DNA from: Pedobacter africanus
Lineage (GTDB): Bacteria > Bacteroidota > Bacteroidia > Sphingobacteriales > Sphingobacteriaceae
Length of the DNA stretch: 64,000 bases
Reading direction: 5' to 3'
Assembly: GCF_900176535.1 (NCBI RefSeq)
Contig: NZ_FWXT01000001.1
Coordinates: forward strand, 806,001 to 870,000
Positions 35,290 to 44,323 of this stretch are shown here, one piece after another. The position numbers and the translations under genes were made by a program. The stretch's first letter is position 1. Each line of letters starts with the position of its first letter. A model generated the notes under the pieces. The model made no database searches and was not told where the DNA came from. It saw only the letters and a program-made list of their open reading frames with translations.

Positions 35290-37836
35290 TTAATCGTTGT
35301 TCAGATCGTTCAAGAACTGTTCCAAAGCATAATCGTCAGGGATCAGCACTTCACGTGCTTTACTGCCTTCAAACGGACCAACTACGCCTGCGGCTTCCAA
35401 TTGGTCGATGATCCGGCCTGCCCTGTTGTAACCCAGTTTTAATTTTCTCTGGATCAGAGATGTGGACCCCTGCTGGTGCATTACAATTAACCGCGCTGCA
35501 TCTTCAAACATGGAATCACGCTCGCTTAAATCAAAATCAGCTTTTGCATTTTCTGCTGCTTCATCGATGTATTCAGGCAGCTGATAAGCTTCGGGATAAC
35601 CTCTTTGCGCCCCGATAAACTCCGAAATGCGGTCTACCTCAGGCGTATCCACAAAAGCACATTGCAGCCTGATCAGGTCGTTTCCGGTTGAAAGAAGCAT
35701 ATCACCCCGCCCGATCAGCTGATCGGCACCACCGCTATCCAGAATGGTACGGGAGTCAATTTTAGACAATACCCTAAAAGCCAGCCTGGCCGGGAAGTTT
35801 GCCTTAATGGTACCCGTAATGATATTTACAGACGGACGCTGCGTGGCCAGTACAAGGTGAATACCCACGGCCCGGGCAAGCTGTGCCAAACGGGCAATCG
35901 GTGTTTCCACCTCTTTGCCTGCCGTCATCATCAAATCCGCAAACTCGTCCACAATCAGCACAATATAAGGCAGGAAGCGGTGTGAATTATTTGGGTTCAG
36001 CTTGCGCTTAACAAATTTATCGTTATACTCTCTTAAATTCCTTACCTGGGCATCTTTCAGTAAATCGTAACGCTGGTCCATTTCAATACACAGTGAATTT
36101 AAGGTATTGATTACCTTCTTGGTATCGGTAATGATGGCATCGGCCTCACCCGGCAGTTTGGCCAGGAAATGTCGTTCTATCTTGTTAAACAGGGTAAGCT
36201 CTACCTTTTTAGGATCTACCAGTACAAACTTAAGCTGCGAAGGGTGCTTTTTGTAAAGCAGCGACACCAGGATGGAGTTGATACCCACAGATTTACCCTG
36301 TCCGGTTGCTCCCGCCACCAGTAAATGTGGCATTTTAGAAAGATCGCCGATATACACCTCATTGGATATGGTCTTGCCCATAGCAATCGGCAGATCCATT
36401 GTGGTTTGCTGGAACTTCTCTGTAGCCAGTATACTGCGCATGGAAACCATTTCAGGATGCATGTTAGGCACCTCAATACCGATCGTTCCTTTACCAGGCA
36501 TTGGGGCAATGATACGGATTCCAAGGGCCGCAAGGCTCAATGCAATATCGTCTTCAAGGTTTTTGATCTTCGAAATCCGTACCCCTGGCGCGGGAATGAT
36601 CTCGTAAAGTGTTACCGTTGGCCCAATGGTAGCCTTGATCTTATCAATTTCTATATTGTAATGGTTCAGGGTCTCAACAATCTTATTCTTATTGGCTTCC
36701 AGTTCCTCAGCGTTTACAGATATTTTATTGGAGCCATAATTCTCCAGCAAGTCAAGGTGTGGATATTTATAACTGGACAGATCGAGTGTTGGGTCATAGT
36801 TTCCAAATTGCTCCACCAGCTCTTCCGACTTTTTATCTTCCTCGGTCTTCTCAATGGTCAGCTCCGGTTCGGGCTTGGCCGCCGTAGTTTCCAGTGAAGG
36901 CGAAAGTACCACCGGCGGTGGTGTCATCACATTAACTGCAGGGGTAAATACAGGTGGCGCCTCCTCTTCATCGATTTCCTTATCCTCGAACCTGGATGGG
37001 GTAATGACTATATTTTGCTCCTGCCGGCGCTGTTTTCCTAATTTATCATTCAGGGTAAACTCCACCGGTTCTGAACGCACTTCGCTTTCCAGTTCTACAT
37101 TTTCAGGGACATCCGGTATAAAGGCTTCTTCTTTCTTTTTGCGTTCTGGAATTTTAAAATCGATGTTATAGGCTATGATCAATACGGTTAAAGCCAAAAA
37201 AGCAATTAAACCGCCTACCCCGGCAACACCAATCTGGGCCACCAGCAATTTGTTGGTCCAGTAACCAAACTCACCTTCAATATAATGGGGTGTATTGCTG
37301 AAAAAAGAATGCGCAAAACCCAGGGTAAGTGAAATGAACAATAAAAAGAACAGACTGTAACCCAGTGTTTTTTCTATTGCAAAAATCTTCACTTTAAATA
37401 ACAGGCGATAGCCGATTACAAAAAAGACAAAAATAAACAGGAAGGAAGCAAGGCCAAACCATTCGTAAATAAACTGATGTGACAACAAAGCACCTATTTT
37501 ACCCAGCCAGTTTTGTACAACCGGCGGGATGTTTACCTGCTGCAACTCTTCATAGGTTTTAAAAAGATTGCCCCATCCCCCGTTTGCGTCTATAACATAG
37601 CTATAATCTTCCTGCCAGGTGAACAGGTACGAAGTAAAAGCGATAAGGAAATAGAGCGATAGGATGACGAACAGTAACCCTACAATTTTTACAAATCTGC
37701 CATCCTGAAAATCAAAACGAGGCAAGATTTCGGTTCTTTCCTTGAACTGTCTGGTAGCAGATGATCTTGAGTTTTGCTTATCTCCTGCCTCATTTTTAAA
37801 TGAATTGGACTTAAATTGGTTTCCCCTTACCGACAT
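35290..37836 (-). CDS. ftsK: DNA translocase FtsK
   Basis: This 848-residue protein has four N-terminal membrane segments (about 55-200), a charged linker, and a RecA-like motor with Walker A GATGQGKS (about residue 505), Walker B VLIVDEFADLM (about 630) and the C-terminal gamma winged helix (KLKLGYNRAGRIIDQLEAAGVVG, about 795-825). It pumps chromosomal DNA through the division septum and activates XerCD. Length is normal for the phylum. Confidence 0.96.
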   Translation of the reverse strand: MSVRGNQFKSNSFKNEAGDKQNSRSSATRQFKERTEILPRFDFQDGRFVKIVGLLFVILSLYFLIAFTSYLFTWQEDYSYVIDANGGWGNLFKTYEELQQVNIPPVVQNWLGKIGALLSHQFIYEWFGLASFLFIFVFFVIGYRLLFKVKIFAIEKTLGYSLFFLLFISLTLGFAHSFFSNTPHYIEGEFGYWTNKLLVAQIGVAGVGGLIAFLALTVLIIAYNIDFKIPERKKKEEAFIPDVPENVELESEVRSEPVEFTLNDKLGKQRRQEQNIVITPSRFEDKEIDEEEAPPVFTPAVNVMTPPPVVLSPSLETTAAKPEPELTIEKTEEDKKSEELVEQFGNYDPTLDLSSYKYPHLDLLENYGSNKISVNAEELEANKNKIVETLNHYNIEIDKIKATIGPTVTLYEIIPAPGVRISKIKNLEDDIALSLAALGIRIIAPMPGKGTIGIEVPNMHPEMVSMRSILATEKFQQTTMDLPIAMGKTISNEVYIGDLSKMPHLLVAGATGQGKSVGINSILVSLLYKKHPSQLKFVLVDPKKVELTLFNKIERHFLAKLPGEADAIITDTKKVINTLNSLCIEMDQRYDLLKDAQVRNLREYNDKFVKRKLNPNNSHRFLPYIVLIVDEFADLMMTAGKEVETPIARLAQLARAVGIHLVLATQRPSVNIITGTIKANFPARLAFRVLSKIDSRTILDSGGADQLIGRGDMLLSTGNDLIRLQCAFVDTPEVDRISEFIGAQRGYPEAYQLPEYIDEAAENAKADFDLSERDSMFEDAARLIVMHQQGSTSLIQRKLKLGYNRAGRIIDQLEAAGVVGPFEGSKAREVLIPDDYALEQFLNDLNND

Positions 37837-37863
37837 CTTTCGTTACTAATATTAATAATAAAA

Positions 37864-37881
37864 CAAACTTAAATAATTTTG
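37864..37881. promoter_or_regulatory. divergent -7 elements for ftsK and the ankyrin gene
   Basis: On the plus strand TAATTTTG (37874-37881) points to the ankyrin gene; on the minus strand TAAGTTTG (37864-37871) points to ftsK, leaving a leader of about 20 bases. The -33 parts are not clear. Confidence 0.4.
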
Positions 37882-37949
37882 TGCATTTGTTCCCCTATTT
37901 GCCATTATTAAATAAATTACCCAATTTTAACCTAAATTTAACAAAGCAA

Positions 37950-38594
37950 ATGGCTGATCTGGAAACACTCATTGAAACAAACAGCAAACAGGAAATTTTT
38001 GATCTGCTATCACAAAATCCTGCGCTGGCGGGCAAGGATACCAGTCATGGTATTTCCCCGGTTTTGCTGGCCTGTTATTATAAGAAACCAGACATCGCCG
38101 CTTTGATTGCCGGTTTCGGGCCCAAAATTAACCTGTTTGAAGCCTCAGCATTGGGCAGACTGGAAGAGGCCGCACTTTTAATAGATCAGGCCCCTGATGC
38201 GGTAAACGCATTCTCCAAGGATGGCTTTACAGCCCTGGGCCTGGCTGCCTATTTTGGGAACGAAGAAATGGCAAAGCTGCTCATTTCCCGTAATGCAGAG
38301 GTAAACATCCCTGCCAACAATGGCTTCAATGTTTTTCCTATACACTCTGCCGTTAGTGCAAGAAATTATAACATTACAAAAATGCTGATTGACGCCGGTG
38401 CAAATGTAAATGTGGTACAACAGGCTGGCTTTACTCCCTTGCATGCCGCAGCACAGCAAGGCGACATAGAACTGATTATTCTGTTGCTTGAAAATGGTGC
38501 TGAAGTAGATATTGCTATGGAAGGTGGCAAGGTGCCTGCCGATCTGGCCAGGGAAAAAGGTTTTGTTGAAATTGCCGAAATATTAAAAGTCTGA
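37950..38594 (+). CDS. ankyrin repeat protein
   Basis: From the ATG at 37950 (MADLETLIETN) the protein has 214 residues: an N-terminal part and at least three good ankyrin repeats (DGFTALGLAAYFGNEEMAKLLI, then NGFNVFPIHSAVSARNYNITKM, then AGFTPLHAAAQQGDIELIILLL). An ATG 23 codons upstream is less likely, as it would lie at the expected transcription start. The repeats mediate protein binding; the partner is unknown. It converges with the PspC-like gene with no gap. Confidence 0.85.
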   Translation: MADLETLIETNSKQEIFDLLSQNPALAGKDTSHGISPVLLACYYKKPDIAALIAGFGPKINLFEASALGRLEEAALLIDQAPDAVNAFSKDGFTALGLAAYFGNEEMAKLLISRNAEVNIPANNGFNVFPIHSAVSARNYNITKMLIDAGANVNVVQQAGFTPLHAAAQQGDIELIILLLENGAEVDIAMEGGKVPADLAREKGFVEIAEILKV

Positions 38595-38816
38595 TCACAC
38601 GTCCCAGATGCTCATCCTGATTTTTTTGATGTAATGCCTTACATCGAGCACCAGCGCCGCCAGTACATAAAATACAATAGGGAAGCCTACCGCAAGGAAT
38701 GAGGAGTAAATAAAAAACAGTCTTATTTTACTGATAGATATATTAAAACGCTCGGCCAGATAAGTACAAACACCAAAACTCTGCTTTTCAAAAAAGGTAA
38801 TGATCCGTTGGAACAT
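38595..38816 (-). CDS. PspC-domain membrane protein
   Basis: The 73-residue protein has the PspC/phage-shock pattern: a soluble start with FGVCTYLAERFNISISKIRL, a single membrane helix (FIYSSFLAVGFPIVFYVLAALV) and a short basic tail. Such proteins sense membrane stress or help regulate it. It stands alone. Confidence 0.8.
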   Translation of the reverse strand: MFQRIITFFEKQSFGVCTYLAERFNISISKIRLFFIYSSFLAVGFPIVFYVLAALVLDVRHYIKKIRMSIWDV

Positions 38817-38881
38817 GTTATTTTTTTAAGATTTTAATTTCTATACCACAATTTAAGCATTTTTTCTGATTACACTAGTAT

Positions 38882-39781
38882 TTATTTAAATGATTTTCCT
38901 TTATAGTTGGTAATGAAAACCCCGATAATGATCAGGACCGTTGCAATGAGGATATCCTTTGTAATGATCTCGTCTAAAATAAGCCATCCAAGGAACAATG
39001 CAATTACTGTATTGAAATAGGTAAGTATGGAAACTTCTGTTGCAGCCACCTTTTTTAAGGCATAATGATAACAGAAAAAAGCGACAACAGATCCAAAGAC
39101 AGCCAGATAACTTACGGCAAGCATACTGTTAAGGCTCCATTTGGCAACGTTATGATCTGGAGAGAAAAGAAATGCCAGAACAAATTGTACAGCTGCAGAA
39201 AAAGCGAACTGGTAAAAAAGATCTAAAAAAATGTGGTCAGATTTATGGTTGTTCTTTTTGATGTACAGGGTACCAATGGTCCAGCCGCTGATGGCAAAAC
39301 ACAAAAACATAATGCCGGTTTTATAATTCGGGTCGAGCAATTCGCTTAGCCCCTCCCTGAATATAAACACCACGCCCAGAAAACCAATGGCAACACCAAC
39401 AAACCCTTTTAATGAGGGCTTTTGCAAGCCTATTGCCACACAGGCCAGAAATACGATGAGCGGATTTAATGCATTTAACAATGAGGTTAGGCCGCTTGGT
39501 ATGGTCTGTTCCGCTACAGTGGTCATTCCGTTTGCAACCACAATCATGAGCAGTGACAACAGCATCTGACGCCTTAAATAAGGCCAGTCTTTCCATATCA
39601 GTTCTCTTTTACGGAGCAAAATAACCAGTAGTACAATGGCTGCAATAGTTTGACGAATAGCCGCAACAAACCATGGAGGTATGGTTTCTACAGCTACACG
39701 GATGCCCAGGTAAGTGGTACCCCAGATCAGTGCCACTCCTGTTAAAGCAAAAAGCAGCCTTACATCCAGCTTCCTGGTCAT
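38882..39781 (-). CDS. EamA/DMT family transporter
   Basis: The 299-residue protein has ten predicted membrane helices in two EamA units (VALIWGTTYLGIRVAVETIPPW at the start and a second repeat from about residue 150). It is likely an exporter of metabolites such as amino acids. Its start overlaps the pyrF stop by four bases (ATGA), so the two are coupled. Confidence 0.87.
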   Translation of the reverse strand: MTRKLDVRLLFALTGVALIWGTTYLGIRVAVETIPPWFVAAIRQTIAAIVLLVILLRKRELIWKDWPYLRRQMLLSLLMIVVANGMTTVAEQTIPSGLTSLLNALNPLIVFLACVAIGLQKPSLKGFVGVAIGFLGVVFIFREGLSELLDPNYKTGIMFLCFAISGWTIGTLYIKKNNHKSDHIFLDLFYQFAFSAAVQFVLAFLFSPDHNVAKWSLNSMLAVSYLAVFGSVVAFFCYHYALKKVAATEVSILTYFNTVIALFLGWLILDEIITKDILIATVLIIIGVFITNYKGKSFK

Positions 39782-40608
39782 ACCAGACCTGCAGCCTGCA
39801 GGATCTGAGCCATTTCCTGTTGTAGCCTCAGCGCTTCTTCCCTTGCTTTTTCGGCAAAGTCTTCGCCATTACCGGCGTAAATGACAGACCTGGCAGAATT
39901 GACCAGCAGTCCGCAGGTTGAGTTCAAGCCGTACCGGCAAACTTCTGCCAGGCTTCCGCCCTGTGCACCAACACCTGGCACGAGTAAAAAATTATCAGGA
40001 GCCAATCGCCTGATGTTTTCAAATTCTGTACCCCTGGTTGCACCAACCACATACATCAGCTGGTTGCTGTCTGCCCATTGCGAAGAAATACGGATCACCT
40101 CTTCATAAAGTTTACCTTCCAGTGTCTGGTGCAATTGAAAATCACTATGCCCGGCATTCGAGGTCAGCGCCAGAAGGATAACCCATTTATCTGTATAACT
40201 TAAAAAGGGGCTTACAGAATCCTTACCCATATAAGGGGCTACAGTAATGGCATCAAAGCCCATTCCCGATTTGTCTTTGTTAAAAAATGCATCGGCATAC
40301 ATTGCTGAAGTGTTGCCGATATCTCCCCGCTTGGCATCGGCTATCGTAAAAATATCTGCCGGAATATGCTCCCAGGTGCGGATTAACGTTTCCCAACCCT
40401 TTAACCCCATAGATTCATAAAAAGCCGTATTGGGTTTATAGGCCACACACAGGTCTTTTGTAGCATCGATTAGCTGTTTATTAAACTCCAGCACAGGGTT
40501 TTCATATTTAAGCAGGTGTTTGGGGATCAGCTCCATAACGGGGTCCAATCCAACACATAAAAAAGATTTTTTATTTTTTATTTGCTCAAATAGTTGTGTC
40601 TTATTCAT
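39778..40608 (-). CDS. pyrF: orotidine 5'-phosphate decarboxylase
   Basis: From the ATG at 40608 (MNKTQLFEQIK) the protein has 276 residues. The catalytic signature TIADAKRGDIGN is present, with SAMYADAFF and VGATRGTEF of the longer bacterial type. It makes UMP, the last step of pyrimidine synthesis. An upstream ATG 15 codons earlier is possible but would be unusual for the family. Confidence 0.94.
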   Translation of the reverse strand: MNKTQLFEQIKNKKSFLCVGLDPVMELIPKHLLKYENPVLEFNKQLIDATKDLCVAYKPNTAFYESMGLKGWETLIRTWEHIPADIFTIADAKRGDIGNTSAMYADAFFNKDKSGMGFDAITVAPYMGKDSVSPFLSYTDKWVILLALTSNAGHSDFQLHQTLEGKLYEEVIRISSQWADSNQLMYVVGATRGTEFENIRRLAPDNFLLVPGVGAQGGSLAEVCRYGLNSTCGLLVNSARSVIYAGNGEDFAEKAREEALRLQQEMAQILQAAGLV

Positions 40609-40678
40609 CAGGGGGTAAATTTTTGGTGCAAAGATGCCAATTTCTGCGCTCATTTAAAGGCGCTTCTAAAAAATTAAT

Positions 40679-40686
40679 TATCTTTG
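40679..40686 (+). promoter_or_regulatory. -7 element upstream of rho
   Basis: TATCTTTG matches TAnnTTTG exactly on the plus strand. A start near 40693 would give rho a leader of about 175 bases, fitting the long leaders used for Rho autoregulation. No TTTG is seen at the proper upstream distance. Confidence 0.4.
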
Positions 40687-40869
40687 TTATAAACAATTTC
40701 ATTTTTTTCTTGGAGATTAGAATTCAAATACATACAATTGCACCATAATTCTCTAAAGTTTATCTGATCATTCCAGAAAATTTCTTAAGATTTTGTTCAA
40801 TAACCCCATCAATAAATGCATTTTTTTGCACTGTTTACTTGATTAAAAAAAATTCTCCACATCCATATA

Positions 40870-42684
40870 ATGTTTAATAAAACAGAATTAAATGAAAAGC
40901 TCACGGCTGAATTACGTGAGATAGCAAAAACCCAGGGCATTTTAAATGCTGACGAGTTACGTAAAGCCGAACTGGTTGAAATTATTGCCCAGATTAGCGA
41001 GCAGATGACTGAAGCAGAACCTGCTCCCAAAGCAGCACCGGCAAAAGCCGCCAAAGCAAAATCACCAAAAGAACGTGCTGCAAAAGCAAGTCATGAAACT
41101 CCTCAGCCTGTTGAACAGGCTGCTGACACCGAGGCTTCAGCAGACGCAGCTACCACAGCTGAAAAAACTACAGCACCTGTAAAAGAGCGTTCTGTAAAGG
41201 CGGATACCAATAACGATACTGTAAGGGACAATCAAGGTGAAAAGCCTGCCCGAAAAAGAATTCGCATTGCAGCCAAGGAAGTAGCAGAAGAAAACGTGCA
41301 AAGGCCATTTAACCGTGCCTCGTTATTCGATCCGCAGCCTGCAAAACAGGAAACACTTTTTGAAGCGCCTGTAGAAGTTGCGCCCCAGGAAGAACAGGTT
41401 TCGGCTCAGAGCAATTCTGCGGCACCTGCAAACGAGCCTAAAATTGCGGCACCTAATGCCGACAATAAAAAGCACCGTCCTCAGGAAAACAGGCCAAAGA
41501 ACCCGAATAACAATAACAACGGGAACGCCCAACACAAACAGAATGAAAACAGTTACTCCAATCTGGACTTCGACAATACCATTACCAACGAAGGTGTACT
41601 GGAAATTATGCCCGACGGATATGGCTTTTTAAGATCTGCCGATTATAACTACCTGTCGTCACCGGATGACATTTACGTATCCCAGTCTCAAATCAAATTA
41701 TTTGGCTTAAAAACAGGAGATACAGTAAAAGGAAGTATCCGCCCACCAAAAGAAGGCGAAAAATACTTTCCATTGGTAAGGGTAGAAACCATTAACGGAC
41801 GATTACCTGCTGATGTAAGGGACCGCGTTCCTTTTGATTACCTTACCCCACTGTTCCCTACAGAAAGGTTAAACCTTTTTACAGAAACAAATAACTATTC
41901 GACCCGTATCATCGACCTGTTTACCCCTATAGGTAAGGGCCAGCGTGGTTTGATTGTTGCCCAACCTAAAACCGGTAAAACCAATTTGCTGAAAGAGGTT
42001 GCCAATGCCATAGCAAAAAACCATCCTGAAGTTTACCTGATCATTTTATTGATTGACGAACGCCCGGAAGAGGTAACTGATATGGCCAGAAGCGTAAGGG
42101 CCGAGGTAATTGCATCTACTTTTGATGAGCCTGCCGATCGGCATGTAAAAATAGCCAATATTGTACTGGAGAAAGCAAAACGCCTGGTTGAGTGTGGCCA
42201 TGATGTAGTTATTCTTTTAGACTCAATAACAAGGCTTGCAAGAGCCTACAATACCACAGCCCCCGCTTCAGGAAAAATCCTTTCAGGTGGTGTGGATGCC
42301 AATGCATTACACAAACCTAAGCGCTTCTTTGGTGCGGCACGGAACATTGAAAAAGGTGGCTCATTAACCATACTTGCAACTGCACTAACCGATACCGGAT
42401 CGAAAATGGACGAGGTGATCTTTGAAGAATTCAAAGGTACAGGTAATATGGAGCTGCAGCTGGATCGTAAGTTATCTAACAAACGTATCTTCCCTGCTAT
42501 CGATATCACTGCTTCAAGTACACGCCGCGACGACCTGCTGCACGACAGAGATACCTTGCAACGTGTATGGATCTTGCGTAACCACCTGGCCGACATGAAC
42601 GCCCAGGAAGCAATGGAGTTTGTTCAGGCTCAAATAAAAGGTACCAAATCCAATGAGGAATTCTTAATTTCGATGAATAGCTAA
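40870..42684 (+). CDS. rho: transcription termination factor Rho with long disordered insertion
   Basis: The 604-residue protein is longer than E. coli Rho (419). The N-terminal Rho_N helix (MFNKTELNEKLTAELREIAK) is followed by an insertion (about residues 45-235) very rich in Ala, Glu, Lys and Asn, then the cold-shock RNA-binding domain (DGYGFLRSADYNYLSS), and the motor with Walker A AQPKTGKT (about 364-371), Walker B VVILLDSITRLAR and the Q/R loops (GGVDANALHKPKR). It terminates transcription. Insertions like this are common in Bacteroidota Rho proteins. Confidence 0.96.
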   Translation: MFNKTELNEKLTAELREIAKTQGILNADELRKAELVEIIAQISEQMTEAEPAPKAAPAKAAKAKSPKERAAKASHETPQPVEQAADTEASADAATTAEKTTAPVKERSVKADTNNDTVRDNQGEKPARKRIRIAAKEVAEENVQRPFNRASLFDPQPAKQETLFEAPVEVAPQEEQVSAQSNSAAPANEPKIAAPNADNKKHRPQENRPKNPNNNNNGNAQHKQNENSYSNLDFDNTITNEGVLEIMPDGYGFLRSADYNYLSSPDDIYVSQSQIKLFGLKTGDTVKGSIRPPKEGEKYFPLVRVETINGRLPADVRDRVPFDYLTPLFPTERLNLFTETNNYSTRIIDLFTPIGKGQRGLIVAQPKTGKTNLLKEVANAIAKNHPEVYLIILLIDERPEEVTDMARSVRAEVIASTFDEPADRHVKIANIVLEKAKRLVECGHDVVILLDSITRLARAYNTTAPASGKILSGGVDANALHKPKRFFGAARNIEKGGSLTILATALTDTGSKMDEVIFEEFKGTGNMELQLDRKLSNKRIFPAIDITASSTRRDDLLHDRDTLQRVWILRNHLADMNAQEAMEFVQAQIKGTKSNEEFLISMNS

Positions 42685-42708
42685 TTCAAAGAAGGGAATT
42701 CTTTATCC

Positions 42709-43392
42709 ATGATAAAAAAACACATTCCAAATGCCATTACCTGTGCCAACCTGTTTTCGGGTTGCATAGGTATTGTGCATGCTTTTAATGGCGAACTGGA
42801 AATAGCGGCCTACTTTGTACTGCTATCTGGCATATTCGATTTCTTTGATGGTTTTGCAGCAAGACTGCTGAATGTTAAATCCAATATCGGCAAAGAGCTG
42901 GATTCATTGGCCGATGTGGTAAGTTTCGGTTTTTTACCGGGTGTGGTTATGTTTCAGTTGTTAAGTCAAAGTATTCATACTTATGCCTACCTGCCCTATG
43001 CGGGTTTTATCATTACCGTATTCTCTGCATTAAGATTGGCAAAGTTTAATGTAGATACCAGGCAGACCGAGGATTTCATTGGATTGAACACGCCGATGAA
43101 TACCCTGTTTATTGTATCACTGCCTTTTATTCAGAAAGACTATCCATTACTGATTGGCTCAGTGCCTTTCCTGCTGGGACTTGTTGTATTGCTGAGTTGG
43201 CTATTGGTTAGCGAGATCAGAATCTTCTCGCTCAAATTCAGTTCGGCAGGATGGCAGCAAAATAAAATAAAATACCTTTTCCTTATCTTGTCTGCAGTGC
43301 TTGTTCTTTTTCTTAAATTCCTGGCCGTACCCTTTATACTGGTTTTATATATAGGCTTATCGCTGATTCATTTCAGGAATATCCCTAAATAA
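42709..43392 (+). CDS. pssA: CDP-diacylglycerol-serine O-phosphatidyltransferase
   Basis: The 227-residue membrane protein has the CDP-alcohol phosphotransferase motif DGFAARLLNVKSNIGKELDSLAD (D-G-x2-A-R-x8-G-x3-D-x3-D) and about seven membrane helices. It makes phosphatidylserine, the precursor of phosphatidylethanolamine. It is 24 bp downstream of rho. Confidence 0.9.
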   Translation: MIKKHIPNAITCANLFSGCIGIVHAFNGELEIAAYFVLLSGIFDFFDGFAARLLNVKSNIGKELDSLADVVSFGFLPGVVMFQLLSQSIHTYAYLPYAGFIITVFSALRLAKFNVDTRQTEDFIGLNTPMNTLFIVSLPFIQKDYPLLIGSVPFLLGLVVLLSWLLVSEIRIFSLKFSSAGWQQNKIKYLFLILSAVLVLFLKFLAVPFILVLYIGLSLIHFRNIPK

Positions 43393-43400
43393 AGCACAAA

Positions 43401-43781
43401 TTAAAGCTGTTTTTCCAGATCAGCTTTAGCTTCGTCAAGCTGCGCATATAAAATTTCTACAAAAGCGCTGATCTCTTCAAATGCTGCAGGTAGCTGATCA
43501 ATATTTTTAAGCTCGCGGGCATTGTTCTCCATCATCTGCATATGATCTTTGGCGTCTTCACGCCCCACGTAAGCAAATGTAGGCTTTATTTTATGTGCAC
43601 AGTTAGAGGCCCGGGGCCAGTCTTGGTCTGCGATTGCCTTCCCAAGGTCTGAGATATACAAAGGAGTTTGCATTTTGAACATATCTATCATCTCTATGAT
43701 AAATTCTGCACTGTCCCCAGACATATCTCTTAAATAAGAAAGGTCTAAAGGCTCATTATTCTTTTGTAAGTTTATCATCAT
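43401..43781 (-). CDS. stand-alone Hpt domain protein
   Basis: From the ATG at 43781 the protein has 126 residues, forming a single four-helix HPt domain with the phospho-accepting His in CAHKIKPTFAYVG (about residue 64). It should shuttle phosphate between a hybrid kinase and a response regulator elsewhere; no partner is encoded near. It is between pssA and folK and converges on pssA. Confidence 0.82.
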   Translation of the reverse strand: MMINLQKNNEPLDLSYLRDMSGDSAEFIIEMIDMFKMQTPLYISDLGKAIADQDWPRASNCAHKIKPTFAYVGREDAKDHMQMMENNARELKNIDQLPAAFEEISAFVEILYAQLDEAKADLEKQL

Positions 43782-43798
43782 AGACAAAAATAACGAAT

Positions 43799-44293
43799 TT
43801 ATATTTTTGATACTGACAAATTATCACTTAATCTTTCTAATATTTCCGATACAGAACGCCTAAACACCGGATGAATGTAATCAGGGACGATTTCGGCCAT
43901 TGGTTCGAGCACAAATTTCCGGTCCTGCATATGCGGATGGGGAATATGAAGACGCTTGCCGAGGTCTATAATTTTATCTCCAAAAAAAATAATATCGATG
44001 TCAATTAGCCGGGAACCCCATTTTTCGTGCCTTACCCTTCCCAGGTCCAGCTCAATGGCCAGTATTTCTTCCAGTAACTGCAAAGGACTAAAAGCCGTTT
44101 CCACTACAACCGCCCTATTCAGAAAAGAAGGCTGGTCTTCCCTTCCCCATGCTGCAGTTTCATACAAAGATGATTTCAACAGGATAGGACCAATCCGCTT
44201 TTCAATTTGCTCCAGCGCCGCTGTCAGCAATTTATTCCGTTCACCCAGGTTACTTCCCAGTAACAAATAAGCTTTTTCAGTATCCAAATGCAT
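43799..44293 (-). CDS. folK: 2-amino-4-hydroxy-6-hydroxymethyldihydropteridine pyrophosphokinase
   Basis: The protein, from the ATG at 44293 (MHLDTEKAYLLLGSNLGER), has 164 residues and the HPPK signature RLIDIDIIFFGDKI with the two Asp that bind magnesium. It performs the first committed pterin step of folate synthesis. An ATG ten codons upstream would overlap the divergent sppA start, so I prefer the inner one. That leaves only a 30-bp divergent spacer with sppA. Confidence 0.9.
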   Translation of the reverse strand: MHLDTEKAYLLLGSNLGERNKLLTAALEQIEKRIGPILLKSSLYETAAWGREDQPSFLNRAVVVETAFSPLQLLEEILAIELDLGRVRHEKWGSRLIDIDIIFFGDKIIDLGKRLHIPHPHMQDRKFVLEPMAEIVPDYIHPVFRRSVSEILERLSDNLSVSKI

Positions 44294-44323
44294 ATATTTA
44301 CAAATTAAATATTTACCTGGCAC

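Noticed and set aside
40800..40869. Hairpin TGCA-T6-TGCA before rho as a riboswitch or attenuator
   Set aside because: The stem is four base pairs and no further structure is visible; long leader autoregulation is kept as a possibility only.
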